A stretch of 64,000 nucleotides of DNA, from NCBI GenBank assembly GCA_018644665.1, contig JABGQA010000155.1, positions 124,001 through 188,000 of the forward strand, read 5' to 3'. The position numbers and the translations under genes are program-made. Under the pieces are notes generated by a model. It did no database searches, was not told the DNA's origin, and saw only the letters and a program-made list of their open reading frames with translations. Below are positions 50,572-59,561 of this stretch, in pieces; position 1 is the stretch's first letter, and every line of letters begins with the position of its first letter. This DNA is from Candidatus Poribacteria bacterium (GTDB taxonomy: Bacteria; Poribacteria; WGA-4E; GCA-2687025).

Positions 50572-50740
50572 TTTCCCTAGCGCCACTCGCCGGGCGCGAC
50601 ATGGTGCCGTCGCTCTCCCGAGTGTCGTCTCGTATAGCGTGTACTCCGTAGTCACTTTCGCTAAGAATGGGAGCGCCCTTGCATCTACGTCGGGCCTGTA
50701 ACCCTCCACACCCTAATTCATATGTTCTCCGGAGGTTACC

Positions 50741-53212
50741 GTGTCATCACCTAGTATCGATATTGGAGACCGGGTCCTCGCCGCCGTAGCGCAGAGGCCC
50801 TTTGTAAGTGGTGGTAACTGGTTCTGCACTCTCATCCCGATATGCGACCTGGACGGCTCGGTTCTCTCGGACGACCTGTTCCCCAACCGTGGACTCATCT
50901 GGTGGAGGGTCATCGAGCCCGTCCGCGAACACGCGGTGCCGCGCAACCTGATCGTCGTGCACCTCGAAGCCGCTCCTGCCTACGATAACAACGACGGACA
51001 GAAAGACTACTACCAGGTCGGGTCCGTCTCGCCGCTCAAGAGCCTCGTCAACGAAATCATCCCTATTACCGCGCACGCGGACGCCGACTCGCTGATCCGC
51101 GCGGGCAGCGTGTCGCTGGACCGTCCGGTTCGCGGGGCGGTGTATTTCCGTACCGGCGACGAGGTGACCGGCCCGTGGAAGGGCACCGAAGAGGAAGAAG
51201 CGAGCGGGCGTCGCACGCTGCAGATCAAGGCGGTGCAGAAGGAGCGCGTCTGGCGTTGGCAGTGGGACGCGTTCGAACGGCTCGTGAACGTCATCCACCG
51301 CGACGTGAAGATCGTCACAGACTGGCATTGGGGCGAATTCGACCTCCAATCGTACACGCTCGTGTTCCAGGAGGACCTGAAGCGGGCGTTCGAGGACGCG
51401 GAACTGGTCGACGCGCTATCGGATCGCGATGTGGTGTCGAAGCTGGCCCGCGCGACGGTCACACACGCGGAACGGCGCGAGATCCAGAAGTTCTTCAAAG
51501 AAGGCATGGTGACCGCCGAAGAGACCGAGGAACTCCGCCGATTCCGACCGCGCATGGAAGGTCTGCTGGATCACCTGGAGGGGTTCGAGGAGCAACTGCG
51601 ACCGCTCCTGGGGGCGTTGCTGTCGCGCGACGAACTTCGACCCGCCCTTGAGCGACGGCAGGAGGAACTGGCGAGAGAGTACGTCAGCGACCGGCTGGAA
51701 GAATTCGAAGCGAAGGTGCACGAGGAGATCACCGGGCTCATTGAGCAGCGCGACTCGATGAACGACGAGATACAGCGCACCCGCGAGACGTTCGCCGACG
51801 ACAAGAGAGCGCAGGAAGCCGACCTACGCAGGCAGCGGGAAGAACACAAGAAGTCCCTCGAAGAACAGCGCAAGGAGAGTGAACAACGCGAGCGCGAGGC
51901 CGTGAAGCTACTCGACAACGCGGCCCAGAAGTTCGAGGAACGCCGATCCGAAGTGCTACAGGACGTGTTGGAGATCGTACCGCTGCTGCGGGAGGTCGGC
52001 GCGCTGCCGACACAGGCGGCCTCCACCGGCAATGGAACGGCGCTCCGCGCGACCCCCCCGCGGCGAGAACTCGAGCTTCCCCCCTTCGTGCAGAACGGCG
52101 TGCCCAAGCAGTCGCTGAAGGAAGAGGACTTCCTCTCTCGATGGACGGACGAATGCCGCGACGCCGGGTATTCGTTCAGCGAGTCCGACCTGCTGAACTA
52201 CCACGTGGCCATGAAGTCGGAGCGGTTCAACGTCCTCGCCGGCCCGAGCGGGATCGGCAAGTCCACGCTGCCGCGGCTGTACAGCCTCGCGTTGCAAGGG
52301 GCAGTGGACGAGCAGACGACATCGGATCGCTTCCTACAGATTCCCGTGCGCCCCGGATGGATGGACGCGCGCGACCTGCTCGGGTATTTCAACAGCCTCG
52401 AGGACGCGTTCCAGCCCTCTCCGTCCCGCCTGTTCGAGTACCTCGTGTACGCCTACGAGGAGGAGCAGCGGGGGACATCGGGCATCTACGTCGTGAACCT
52501 CGACGAGATCAACCTGTCGTACGTGGAGCACTATTTCGCGGACTTCCTCAGCGCGCTGCAGAGCCCGGAAGATCAGCAGGCGATCCAGTGCTTCTACCCC
52601 GACCTGTGCCGCGAGGACGACCCGTACCGCGCGTACGGACTGCTCCCGATCGCGCGTAGCGTGCGGTTCGTCGGGACGGCCAACATCGACGAGACGACCA
52701 AGCCGTTTAGTCCGCGTTTGCTCGACCGGGTGAACGTCGTGGAGTTGCAGATCCCCGCGCATCTTGGATTGGGTGGCGTCGAGCCCGAGTCGATCGGTCG
52801 GTCGTACGTGGCGTGGAGCCAGGCGGCCCCGGTGTCGGCCGCTACGTATCGGGAATGGACGGTCATCCGCCCGCCGGATGCGGCGCGCGCGTTGGTGTTC
52901 CGGGCCGTCGAGCCTTTGCAGAAGATCCTGCACCAGTACGGCTATCCGATCAGCCCACGCGTTATGCGCGCGATGGTGCGGTACGTCGCGAACGCGAACG
53001 AGATCGTGGCGGAGAAGGAGGCCATCGACCGGCAGATCCTCCAGCGTGTGCTGCCGAAGCTGCGCGGTCACACAGAGCGGTTCCGCGAGATGCTACAGGA
53101 ACTCCTCATGCACATGCCGGAGGAGGAGTATCCGCGCTCGCAACGGCGGTTGGCCCGCATGTCGGAGTCGGAGTACGCGATGGACTTCTTCCACTGCATC
53201 CAGGAAGGCTAG
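50741..53212 (+). CDS. McrB-like AAA+ NTPase with long coiled coil
   Basis: A GTG start follows GGAGG by about six bases. The 823-aa protein has an N-terminal region of about 190 residues of unknown fold (IGDRVLAAVAQRPFVSGGNW, RGLIWWRVIEPVREHAVPRN) and a helical linker. A strongly charged coiled coil spans about 303-413. The C-terminal AAA+ domain has Walker A GPSGIGKS (501-508) and Walker B VVNLDEINLS (Asp588/Glu589). Sensor-region N648 is in GTANIDETT, followed by SPRLLDRV. The Walker region and downstream McrC-like gene identify it as an McrB relative. The motif differs from the MNTADR of classical GTP-specific McrB, so nucleotide choice is open. The N-terminal domain would recognise the target. 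Together with the next gene it should form a type IV-like nuclease system related to the coiled-coil (CoCoNuT-type) branch. Confidence 0.87.
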   Translation: MSSPSIDIGDRVLAAVAQRPFVSGGNWFCTLIPICDLDGSVLSDDLFPNRGLIWWRVIEPVREHAVPRNLIVVHLEAAPAYDNNDGQKDYYQVGSVSPLKSLVNEIIPITAHADADSLIRAGSVSLDRPVRGAVYFRTGDEVTGPWKGTEEEEASGRRTLQIKAVQKERVWRWQWDAFERLVNVIHRDVKIVTDWHWGEFDLQSYTLVFQEDLKRAFEDAELVDALSDRDVVSKLARATVTHAERREIQKFFKEGMVTAEETEELRRFRPRMEGLLDHLEGFEEQLRPLLGALLSRDELRPALERRQEELAREYVSDRLEEFEAKVHEEITGLIEQRDSMNDEIQRTRETFADDKRAQEADLRRQREEHKKSLEEQRKESEQREREAVKLLDNAAQKFEERRSEVLQDVLEIVPLLREVGALPTQAASTGNGTALRATPPRRELELPPFVQNGVPKQSLKEEDFLSRWTDECRDAGYSFSESDLLNYHVAMKSERFNVLAGPSGIGKSTLPRLYSLALQGAVDEQTTSDRFLQIPVRPGWMDARDLLGYFNSLEDAFQPSPSRLFEYLVYAYEEEQRGTSGIYVVNLDEINLSYVEHYFADFLSALQSPEDQQAIQCFYPDLCREDDPYRAYGLLPIARSVRFVGTANIDETTKPFSPRLLDRVNVVELQIPAHLGLGGVEPESIGRSYVAWSQAAPVSAATYREWTVIRPPDAARALVFRAVEPLQKILHQYGYPISPRVMRAMVRYVANANEIVAEKEAIDRQILQRVLPKLRGHTERFREMLQELLMHMPEEEYPRSQRRLARMSESEYAMDFFHCIQEG

Positions 53213-53218
53213 TCAGTC

Positions 53219-55081
53219 GTGGGCGAGGAGATACTCCTCTACATCGAGTCGGACCAGACCCCGGCCACGGCCGAGATGCCGCTGCGCTTTCCCCTGAGCG
53301 ACGGTGGGACGCATCAGGTGGCGCAGCCGGTGCACGAACTCGACAGCATCGAGGTGGTGGTGAGCAGCCCTGTGCTCGGCGCGCACTACATGCTGCGGGT
53401 TGGGGACAAGGAGTTCTCGCCGTCCATGCTTACGAGCGGACTCCGGTTCGGCTCGCAGAAGCTTCTGGCGAACTACCGCGGCTGGGTGCCGATCCAGATC
53501 GTCAGGACGATGGACGAGGAGTCCGCGACGACGGAGATCGAAGTCGCCTGCCTGCCGTCGAAGCTCACCGAAGACCAGTATCACGTGATGGTCGAGGAGA
53601 TCGACCGCGTGTCGCGCGACCTCATCCTCGACGTGGTTGGCGCGCGCACGGACGTGGGATGGCGCGGGCGCGTCGTGACGACCGATCTGGCGCGCATGGA
53701 GGAGCACGAGGCTATCCGAGCCGTGCTGGAGCGGATCCGGCCGGACGTCCACCGCCTGAGAGATGAGCAGGTACTGCGTATCCAGGTCGAGCGGGAGCGT
53801 ATTCCGTGCTGGGGACATGAGGACCTGGATCATCGGTCGATAATGGACCTGGCGGCATCCGGGGTCGATCCGCACGACCCTTCGAACCGGCCGTTCTTGT
53901 GCAACGTCCGGCAGCGGACTCTGACCGGCGAGCTTCACGAAAACCGGCAGATCGGCGCCTTTCTGCGGTGGCTGAACATGCGGCTGCGGTTCATTGTGCG
54001 GATGGTCGACGCCCAGGTGGAACAGCTCGACGAGGATCGCTGGTGGCGCGACGGCGCACGGTCAGGTCGGAAGTCCATCTGGGAGCTGGAGGACGCGCCG
54101 AAGCGTCGTCGGCTGGAACGGATCGTCGAGACGTGCAAGGAGTTGCGGCGGGTGATCCGCAAGGACATGCAGGACCTGCCGTTCCTGGCGGGCGGCTCGG
54201 GGCCGATGGACCTGCGACCGACGTCCATCTTCCTGCGCCACCCTGTCTACTCGCGGCTGTATCGGGTGATCCTCGGGTTCCTGCGCTCGCACGGGGCGAT
54301 CTTCGATCGCGCGGACTTCGAGACGCAGGCGCGCGTGAAAGGCACCGACAAGCTCTACGAATACTGGGTGTACCTGAACATGGTGCGCTATCTACAGGAG
54401 CGCGCCGGGCTGCCGGTCGAGGAGTACGGCGAACTGTACGAGCGGTCGGCGAAGCTAGGGTCGTACACGCTGAACATCGACCGGTCTTACGTGACGTTTC
54501 GGCTGGGCGAGGATCGTACGTTGCGTCTGTATTACACGCCGCTCATCTTCCGGAAGGACGAGGCGGAACGGCGTGGCGATTCGTTCTACCGTCTCGGCGG
54601 TGGGTTGCCGTACAGCCCGGACTATCTCATCGAAGTGCGACAGGGCGACTTGCTGGAGATGGGCGTGATCCTCGACGCGAAGTACATGAAGGAGGTGTCG
54701 CGCGAGTCGCGTAGCCTGCGGAAGTATCTCCCCGCCATCCGTGACGCGTACTCGGGCGAGGCGTTCTCGCGGACGCTGTGGATCATCTACGTCGGCGACG
54801 CGAACGAGGACGAGGGTGAGCCGCCGTGCCACGTGGAGATCCACTCGGATCAGCCGGCGTTCATCCACAACGACAGCGGGCGTGTGCAGGTGCGCAGCGA
54901 GCAGAGCGTGGCGGTCGGTTCGATGCGGTTCGCGCCACGGCCTTGGGAGGGCCCGGAAAGCTCGCAGGATCAACTCCACACGCTCTTCCGCCCGTTGCTG
55001 CGCGAACTGGGCGTACCGGCCGCGCGGCGTCGGCCCGCGACGGAGGCGCCCGCGGAGGCCGTCGTCGGCATGCGACTTTGA
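53219..55081 (+). CDS. McrC-like PD-(D/E)xK nuclease (DUF2357 family)
   Basis: The GTG start lies six bases after the McrB-like stop. The 620-aa protein has an N-terminal beta-rich DUF2357-type domain (EILLYIESDQTPATAEMPLR, ANYRGWVPIQIVRTMDEESA), a helical middle (LNMRLRFIVRMVDAQVEQLD, then IRKDMQDLPFLAGGSGPMDL) and a C-terminal nuclease. The nuclease core is PDYLIEVRQGDLLEMGVILD with Asp468, then Asp486-Ala-Lys488 (DAKYMKE). This is the PD-x(17)-DxK pattern of McrC. It should be the endonuclease subunit activated by the upstream AAA+ ring. Its stop overlaps the start of a THUMP methyltransferase. Confidence 0.88.
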   Translation: MGEEILLYIESDQTPATAEMPLRFPLSDGGTHQVAQPVHELDSIEVVVSSPVLGAHYMLRVGDKEFSPSMLTSGLRFGSQKLLANYRGWVPIQIVRTMDEESATTEIEVACLPSKLTEDQYHVMVEEIDRVSRDLILDVVGARTDVGWRGRVVTTDLARMEEHEAIRAVLERIRPDVHRLRDEQVLRIQVERERIPCWGHEDLDHRSIMDLAASGVDPHDPSNRPFLCNVRQRTLTGELHENRQIGAFLRWLNMRLRFIVRMVDAQVEQLDEDRWWRDGARSGRKSIWELEDAPKRRRLERIVETCKELRRVIRKDMQDLPFLAGGSGPMDLRPTSIFLRHPVYSRLYRVILGFLRSHGAIFDRADFETQARVKGTDKLYEYWVYLNMVRYLQERAGLPVEEYGELYERSAKLGSYTLNIDRSYVTFRLGEDRTLRLYYTPLIFRKDEAERRGDSFYRLGGGLPYSPDYLIEVRQGDLLEMGVILDAKYMKEVSRESRSLRKYLPAIRDAYSGEAFSRTLWIIYVGDANEDEGEPPCHVEIHSDQPAFIHNDSGRVQVRSEQSVAVGSMRFAPRPWEGPESSQDQLHTLFRPLLRELGVPAARRRPATEAPAEAVVGMRL

Positions 55082-56241
55082 GGACGGATGCTGCCGTTGG
55101 GTGCGCGGTCGGTCTGGAGGACCTCGTCACCGAGGAACTCGGCGAACTCGGCTACCAGGCCGAGTACATCAAGCCCGCCAAGCTGCTGGTACGGGACGTC
55201 GGCTCGGACGACGTCGTATCGCTGAACTACCTGACGCGGCAGGCGACGCGTGTATTCCTTATGGCTTGGATAGGCGAGGCGGAATCCGTCGGGGACATTC
55301 GCGCGTGCGCCGACGAAGTCGACTATACGCAGTACATGACGCCGGAGCAGACCTTCGGCGTCAAGGGAGTGCGGTCGGGGGAGCACGAGTTCACGTCCAC
55401 CGACATCGGGGCGTACGTCGGCGCGGCGGTGGTCGACTGTTTCCAAGCGCGTCATGGCGTCCGTGTGCGGGCGAATCTGGACGAGCCGGACGTGCAGTTC
55501 TACGCGGAACTGCGCGACTCGCACTTCATGATCACCGTTAACAGCACCGGCGAATCGCTCATCCGTCGTCACGCGCGGCCGTTCCAGCACTTCGCGCCCA
55601 TGCGGCCGAATCTGGCCGCGACGCTGCTCCGCATGTCGTCCTTCGAGAGCGGCGTGGGGATGTTGGACCCGATGGCGGGCGGCGGGACGATCTCGACGGA
55701 AGCGTGCATGATGGTGCGCAAGATCCCGTCAGGTCACTTCCGCGACAGCTTCGCGTTCGAGCGGCTTCATTGCGTCGACGAAGGTTCGTACGCACGGGTC
55801 CGGGCCGAGGCGCTGTCGCAGATCGTCCCGTGTTCGACAAAGCTGGGGGCTTGCGACAAGTACGCGCGCAGCGTCGAAGGGATGCGGGGGAACTTCGCCG
55901 AACAGGGCTTCGGCGACGACATCCGCACGTGGGAAGACATGGCCGAGACGTTGGATGGGATCGAAGTCGGGGAGTACGACACCCTCGTCACGAACCCGCC
56001 TTACGGCGTGCGGATAGGCAACCCGCGGGTCGTGCGGCGCCTATACGATGCCTTTCCCATAGCCGCGATGGACAAGGGCATCCGCGAGATCGTCGTCACG
56101 ACGCCGCGGCAGGCGAACATCTGTCACGCGCTGACCGCCGCCGGCTACAAGGTCGTGGAGCAGCGTCACTTCCTGTACGGCGGGCTTTGGAGCTGGATTG
56201 TGCGGGCCGTGGCCCCGGACGCGCCGCCGGCCGCGTCGTGA
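55078..56241 (+). CDS. THUMP-domain RNA methyltransferase (RlmL/Trm14-like)
   Basis: I place the start at a TTG at 55078, overlapping the nuclease stop by four bases; the family homology begins there (GLEDLVTEELGELGYQAEY) and no ATG or GTG lies in frame nearby. The 387-aa protein has an N-terminal ferredoxin-like/THUMP part (KLLVRDVG, HGVRVRANLDEPDVQFYAEL) and the linker DSHFMITVNSTGESLIRRHA. The Rossmann methyltransferase has the SAM motif GMLDPMAGGGTISTEACMMV and catalytic NPPYG at residues 306-310. Such enzymes usually make m2G in rRNA or tRNA. Whether it is a housekeeping gene swept into the operon or a functional partner of the nuclease is the open question. Confidence 0.9.
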   Translation: MRTDAAVGCAVGLEDLVTEELGELGYQAEYIKPAKLLVRDVGSDDVVSLNYLTRQATRVFLMAWIGEAESVGDIRACADEVDYTQYMTPEQTFGVKGVRSGEHEFTSTDIGAYVGAAVVDCFQARHGVRVRANLDEPDVQFYAELRDSHFMITVNSTGESLIRRHARPFQHFAPMRPNLAATLLRMSSFESGVGMLDPMAGGGTISTEACMMVRKIPSGHFRDSFAFERLHCVDEGSYARVRAEALSQIVPCSTKLGACDKYARSVEGMRGNFAEQGFGDDIRTWEDMAETLDGIEVGEYDTLVTNPPYGVRIGNPRVVRRLYDAFPIAAMDKGIREIVVTTPRQANICHALTAAGYKVVEQRHFLYGGLWSWIVRAVAPDAPPAAS

Positions 56242-56298
56242 ATCGGCCCCTGCCACCGTATGGGGCTCTCGCCTGCCGGGTCACACCCGGGCACGAAG

Positions 56299-56326
56299 GC
56301 GCCCCCCGCGTAAGAGCGGAGGGCGC
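56299..56326. terminator. Hairpin after the methyltransferase gene
   Basis: Arms GCGCCCCCCGC (56299-56309) and GCGGAGGGCGC (56316-56326) pair with one mismatch around a 6-base loop, 57 bases after the operon stop. A 12-base palindrome TCTTGTACAAGA follows nearby and could be a regulatory site for the downstream gene. Confidence 0.5.
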
Positions 56327-56447
56327 GCAAGCGAATACTTCCTCTGGTCTTGTACAAGAGATAGCACGTCTCGGGCGGCTTGAGGGGCATCTCGCGACTT
56401 GATTTTCTGTCTCAAGGCGGCCACCGCCAGAAAGTGACCCGAAAGGC

Positions 56448-57245
56448 ATGCGCGCGGCCTGGATCACCGACCCCCACCTAGAACATCTGCGCCCGGACCA
56501 CTTGGATGCGTTCTGCCGGGACGTGTCCGAGGTGGGCCCGGATGTCGTGTTGCTTGGTGGCGACATCGCCGTCGCGCGGAACGTGGTGGCCATGCTGTCG
56601 ACGCTCGATGATGCGCTGCGCCGGCCGATCTACTTCGTGCTCGGGAATCACGACTACTACGGGTCATCCATCAGTGACGTGCGCGCGAAGGTCGGCGCCT
56701 TCGTCAGCGGATCGCGGGCGTTGCGATGGCTACCCGCGATCGGCGTCGCGCGGCTTACCGAGGAGACGGCGCTCATCGGTCACGGTGGCTGGGCAGATGG
56801 CCGCTACGGGGACTACGCCAACCACGACCTGATGCTGAGCGACTACCGGCTGATCGACGACTTCCGCACGCTCGACCACGCCGACCGGCTGCGCAAGCTC
56901 AACGCGCTCGGTGACGAGGCAGCGGCGCGTCTGGCGGAGACGCTGGAGGAGGCCCTGCGCGTGAGCCGTCGGGTTGTCCTGCTGACGCATGTGCCGCCGT
57001 TCATGGAGGCGTGTTGGCATGAGGGCCGCATCTCGACGCCGGAGTTCCTGCCGCACTTTAGCTGCAAGGCGGTCGGGGACGCTCTGACGTCGGCCATGCG
57101 GAGCCATCCTGACAATGAGCTATTGGTGCTTTGTGGCCACACGCACAGCGCCGGCGAGGCGAGGATTCTCCCTAATCTGCTCGTGCGGACGGGCGATGCC
57201 GTTTACGGGCAGCCTCGCGTGCAGGATGTGCTGACGGTGGAGTGA
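56448..57245 (+). CDS. Calcineurin-like metallophosphoesterase
   Basis: This 265-aa protein shows the full metallophosphoesterase signature in order: DxH in AAWITDPHLEHL, GGD in VVLLGGDIAV, GNHD in YFVLGNHDYYG, His in VLLTHVPPFMEACW and GHTH in LVLCGHTHSAGEARI. The dinuclear metal site is complete. Substrate may be a nucleotide, nucleic acid or phosphoester. The ATG start is supported by AAAGG upstream. It is 206 bases downstream of the methyltransferase operon, separated by a hairpin, so it is probably independent. Confidence 0.93.
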   Translation: MRAAWITDPHLEHLRPDHLDAFCRDVSEVGPDVVLLGGDIAVARNVVAMLSTLDDALRRPIYFVLGNHDYYGSSISDVRAKVGAFVSGSRALRWLPAIGVARLTEETALIGHGGWADGRYGDYANHDLMLSDYRLIDDFRTLDHADRLRKLNALGDEAAARLAETLEEALRVSRRVVLLTHVPPFMEACWHEGRISTPEFLPHFSCKAVGDALTSAMRSHPDNELLVLCGHTHSAGEARILPNLLVRTGDAVYGQPRVQDVLTVE

Positions 57246-57263
57246 CGTCCCCGGCCGTATCTG

Positions 57264-57773
57264 TCAGTACAGATGGCGTAGCGACACACTGGGCATCCGA
57301 GCGTCTATGCGCGCCATCGAGTCGCGTAGCAGTTGGCGCGCGCGTTCGCGGTCGGCTCCCTGGAGGGGCATGTCCGCGTCTGGATAGCCGAGCACGTCCG
57401 GCACGTCCGACGGGATGTGCGTCTCGCGCTCCATCTCCCGCACCGCGTCCTCGAGGTACGGGACGACCGGTCGCCCCATCAGGACGACATAACCGACCGC
57501 GCGGCCGCGGATCTGCGGATCTGTCGCGGTCAGACCCCACACCAGCAGTGGGACGACCTCGTCTGCGAGGAGGCGAAGCTCCTCGGCCGTGGGCCTGGGG
57601 AAGCGCCCTTGCGCGTCGCCGCGCAGCAGTTGGCGACCGATGACCCAATAGGGACGTGGCGGCGCGACGTTCTCGCCGCCGCCCGTGTTGGGCGAGCAAC
57701 CGACGAGGAGGCCGGAGCCAACGGCGACAGTGGCCGCGACCGCCCGCAACAGGCGGCGCGCTGCAGTATTCAT
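57264..57773 (-). CDS. Small lipoprotein, HEAT-like
   Basis: The ATG at 57773 overlaps the SSS stop by four bases (ATGA). The 169-aa protein has a lipoprotein signal (AVAATVAVGSGLLVGCSPN). The mature part is helical, with ELRLLADEVVPLLVWGLTAT, IRGRAVGYVVLMGRPVVPYL and ADRERARQLLRDSMARIDAR, which could be a short HEAT-like array. It is translationally coupled to the SSS transporter gene, so it may be an accessory lipoprotein of that transporter. Family unknown. Confidence 0.72.
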   Translation of the reverse strand: MNTAARRLLRAVAATVAVGSGLLVGCSPNTGGGENVAPPRPYWVIGRQLLRGDAQGRFPRPTAEELRLLADEVVPLLVWGLTATDPQIRGRAVGYVVLMGRPVVPYLEDAVREMERETHIPSDVPDVLGYPDADMPLQGADRERARQLLRDSMARIDARMPSVSLRHLY

Positions 57774-59203
57774 CCCGCCGCGTCTGCCTCCCGCTCTGCG
57801 GTCACGAGGGACACGCCCACGTACGTCAGCACGGCCACGGCCGTCCCCACATAGACCTCGTGCCAGTCGGTCCATCCAGAGCGCCGCGCGAAGTACCAGC
57901 CGACCGTCACGGCCGAGCCAAGGAGCACGTTGGCGATGGCTGCCGGGCGCGTGCCGCCGCGCCAGTAGATGCCGATTATCATCGCGGGGAGGAAGCACGC
58001 GGCGTACAGCGAGCCCGCGAACGCTGTGATCGACACGATGTCCCCGAATGGGTTCAGCGCGAGCAGCATGCCCACGAGCGAAACAGCGACGACGCCAAAT
58101 CGCGTCCACCGGATCGCCTTCGGGTCGTCGTCGGGCACGATGATGACGTCCCGGCCGATCGAGGACGCGGCGACGAGCAGCACGGAATCGAGGGACGACA
58201 TCGCCGCCGAGAGCAGCACCAGCAGGAAGAACGAACTCAGTGTCGGGCCCAACACTTCGAGAGTGTTCAGCAGGTAGAGGGTCACCATGTCGGAGTCGTC
58301 GATGGCGTCGGCAGGGATGAGCGCGTGGGCGAACGCGCCGAGGGGTAGCAGGCAGAGGTACGTCACCAGCACCAGGATTGGAGACAGGATTCGGGCGGAT
58401 CGCAGGGCACGGTCGTCGCGGAGGCCGTAGATCCGCGAAATCTGGCGGGGGTCCACGAGCATCTTCATGCCGCCCGCGAGGGACAGGCCGAAGACCGTCA
58501 GCATGGGCATCTTGCCATGCCACGAGACGTAGTCGGGATCGACTGCGCGCACCTTCTCGACGATCGCGGCGAGACCCCCGCCAGCGCGCAGCACGCCGAA
58601 GAACAGGAGCACCGCGCCGATCGCCATCAGGACGCCTTGTGCGGCGTCCGTGTGGACGACGGCGCGCAGCCCGCCCGTGAGCGTGTACGCGGTCACCACA
58701 CAGAAGATCAGCACGGCCGCGACGCGGTAGTCGATGCCCAGGAACTGCTGGAGCGCCAGCGCGGAGCCCTTGTAGACCGCGATCAGGTACAGGACCGACG
58801 CGCCGAAGATCACGAACGCGGTGATACGTCGAAGCGCGAGCGAGTCATACCGGCGCCCGAGGAAATCGGCCAGCGTGAGCGACCCGTATTCGCGCGCCCG
58901 GACGAAGAAGCGCGGCGCCACGACGTACCACGCCAGGTACGCGCACGCCACGATCGTCACGCCCTTCACGTACCAGATGAGCCCGACGTCCCAGCTCTTG
59001 CCGGCGTTGCCGATGAAGCTGTTCGTGCTCACGTAGGTCGCGTAGAACGACAGGCCGATCACCCAGCCGCCCAGGCGCGGGCCGATGTAGCCGCCGATGT
59101 TCCGACTCGCGTCCCGCGCTCGCCACGCGTGATGCGCGAGCAGCGCAAGGTAGCCCGCGATGAACAGCAGTCGCAGCCAATACTCCGATAGCCAGTTGGG
59201 CAT
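57770..59203 (-). CDS. Sodium:solute symporter (SSS) family transporter
   Basis: This 477-aa integral membrane protein has about 13 transmembrane segments. SSS landmarks are GWVIGLSFYATYVSTNSFIG near TM1-2, LTLADFLGRRYDS, YTLTGGLRAVVHTDAAQGVL (the SSS signature around TM5-6), SAAMSSLDSVLLVAASSIGR and CFLPAMIIGIYWRGGTR. These take up sugars, proline, pantothenate or other solutes with Na+. The Ser/Thr residues in TM8 (SAAMSSLDS) fit the Na2 site. It is followed by a coupled lipoprotein gene. Substrate is unknown. Confidence 0.92.
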   Translation of the reverse strand: MPNWLSEYWLRLLFIAGYLALLAHHAWRARDASRNIGGYIGPRLGGWVIGLSFYATYVSTNSFIGNAGKSWDVGLIWYVKGVTIVACAYLAWYVVAPRFFVRAREYGSLTLADFLGRRYDSLALRRITAFVIFGASVLYLIAVYKGSALALQQFLGIDYRVAAVLIFCVVTAYTLTGGLRAVVHTDAAQGVLMAIGAVLLFFGVLRAGGGLAAIVEKVRAVDPDYVSWHGKMPMLTVFGLSLAGGMKMLVDPRQISRIYGLRDDRALRSARILSPILVLVTYLCLLPLGAFAHALIPADAIDDSDMVTLYLLNTLEVLGPTLSSFFLLVLLSAAMSSLDSVLLVAASSIGRDVIIVPDDDPKAIRWTRFGVVAVSLVGMLLALNPFGDIVSITAFAGSLYAACFLPAMIIGIYWRGGTRPAAIANVLLGSAVTVGWYFARRSGWTDWHEVYVGTAVAVLTYVGVSLVTAEREADAAG

Positions 59204-59561
59204 CCCTATCCCCTGTGTGAGCGTCGGCGCGGTAGCTCAGGCGCTATGATGCGCGGCTGTGTGGGCCGGCGTCTACGCAGGGCGTCCGTGACCCAGCGGA
59301 CCGTCGCGTTCACCAGTACGGTCCGCGCCCGAAGCCGCTGAACGTCTTCCCTTTCTGGGGAACGAAGAAGCACAGTGTGCTTCTGAGCGATGGGGTGCTC
59401 TGGGCCGTTGGGCACATCGCAACTTGCGTTCCTCCAACACCCACCCATGACCACGCCCCCAACGCACGGAGCCGCACAGCGAGCGTGCATCACCACGCCC
59501 CCCACGCGTAAGATGCGGGAAACTCATATTGCGCGGCCACGCCTCCCGAGGAGATCGCGAC
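59204..59561. other. Divergent intergenic region upstream of SSS and beta-helix genes
   Basis: This 358-base gap between divergent genes holds no supported gene. A near-perfect palindrome (AGAAGCAC-AGT-GTGCTTCT, 59366-59384) and the direct repeat pair at 59447-59507 are the only notable structures. Confidence 0.5.
59447..59507 (+). repeat. Pair of 19-bp direct repeats spaced 42 bp
   Basis: ATGACCACGCCCCCAACGC (59447-59465) and ATCACCACGCCCCCCACGC (59489-59507) differ at two positions. The 42-base offset equals four helical turns, so a dimeric activator or repressor could bind both on one face of the helix, 55 bases before the start of the beta-helix gene. Confidence 0.5.

Larger units (their letters stand above)
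50255..50740. other. Long leader region upstream of the McrBC-like operon
   Basis: About 490 bases with no supportable gene. It contains one copy of a dispersed repeat (50421-50461), a possible promoter (50543-50571), and a rather AT-rich last 200 bases compared with the neighbourhood. The long untranslated leader could hold regulation of the defence-like operon. Confidence 0.5.

Noticed and set aside
57774..58523. N-terminal extension of the small lipoprotein across the SSS transporter gene
   Set aside because: The extension is an out-of-frame shadow; the lipoprotein signal and ATGA overlap fix the start at 57773.
59206..59505. Possible 99-aa minus-strand gene upstream of the SSS transporter
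   Set aside because: Its sequence includes the direct repeats and looks like chance; no start context or family.
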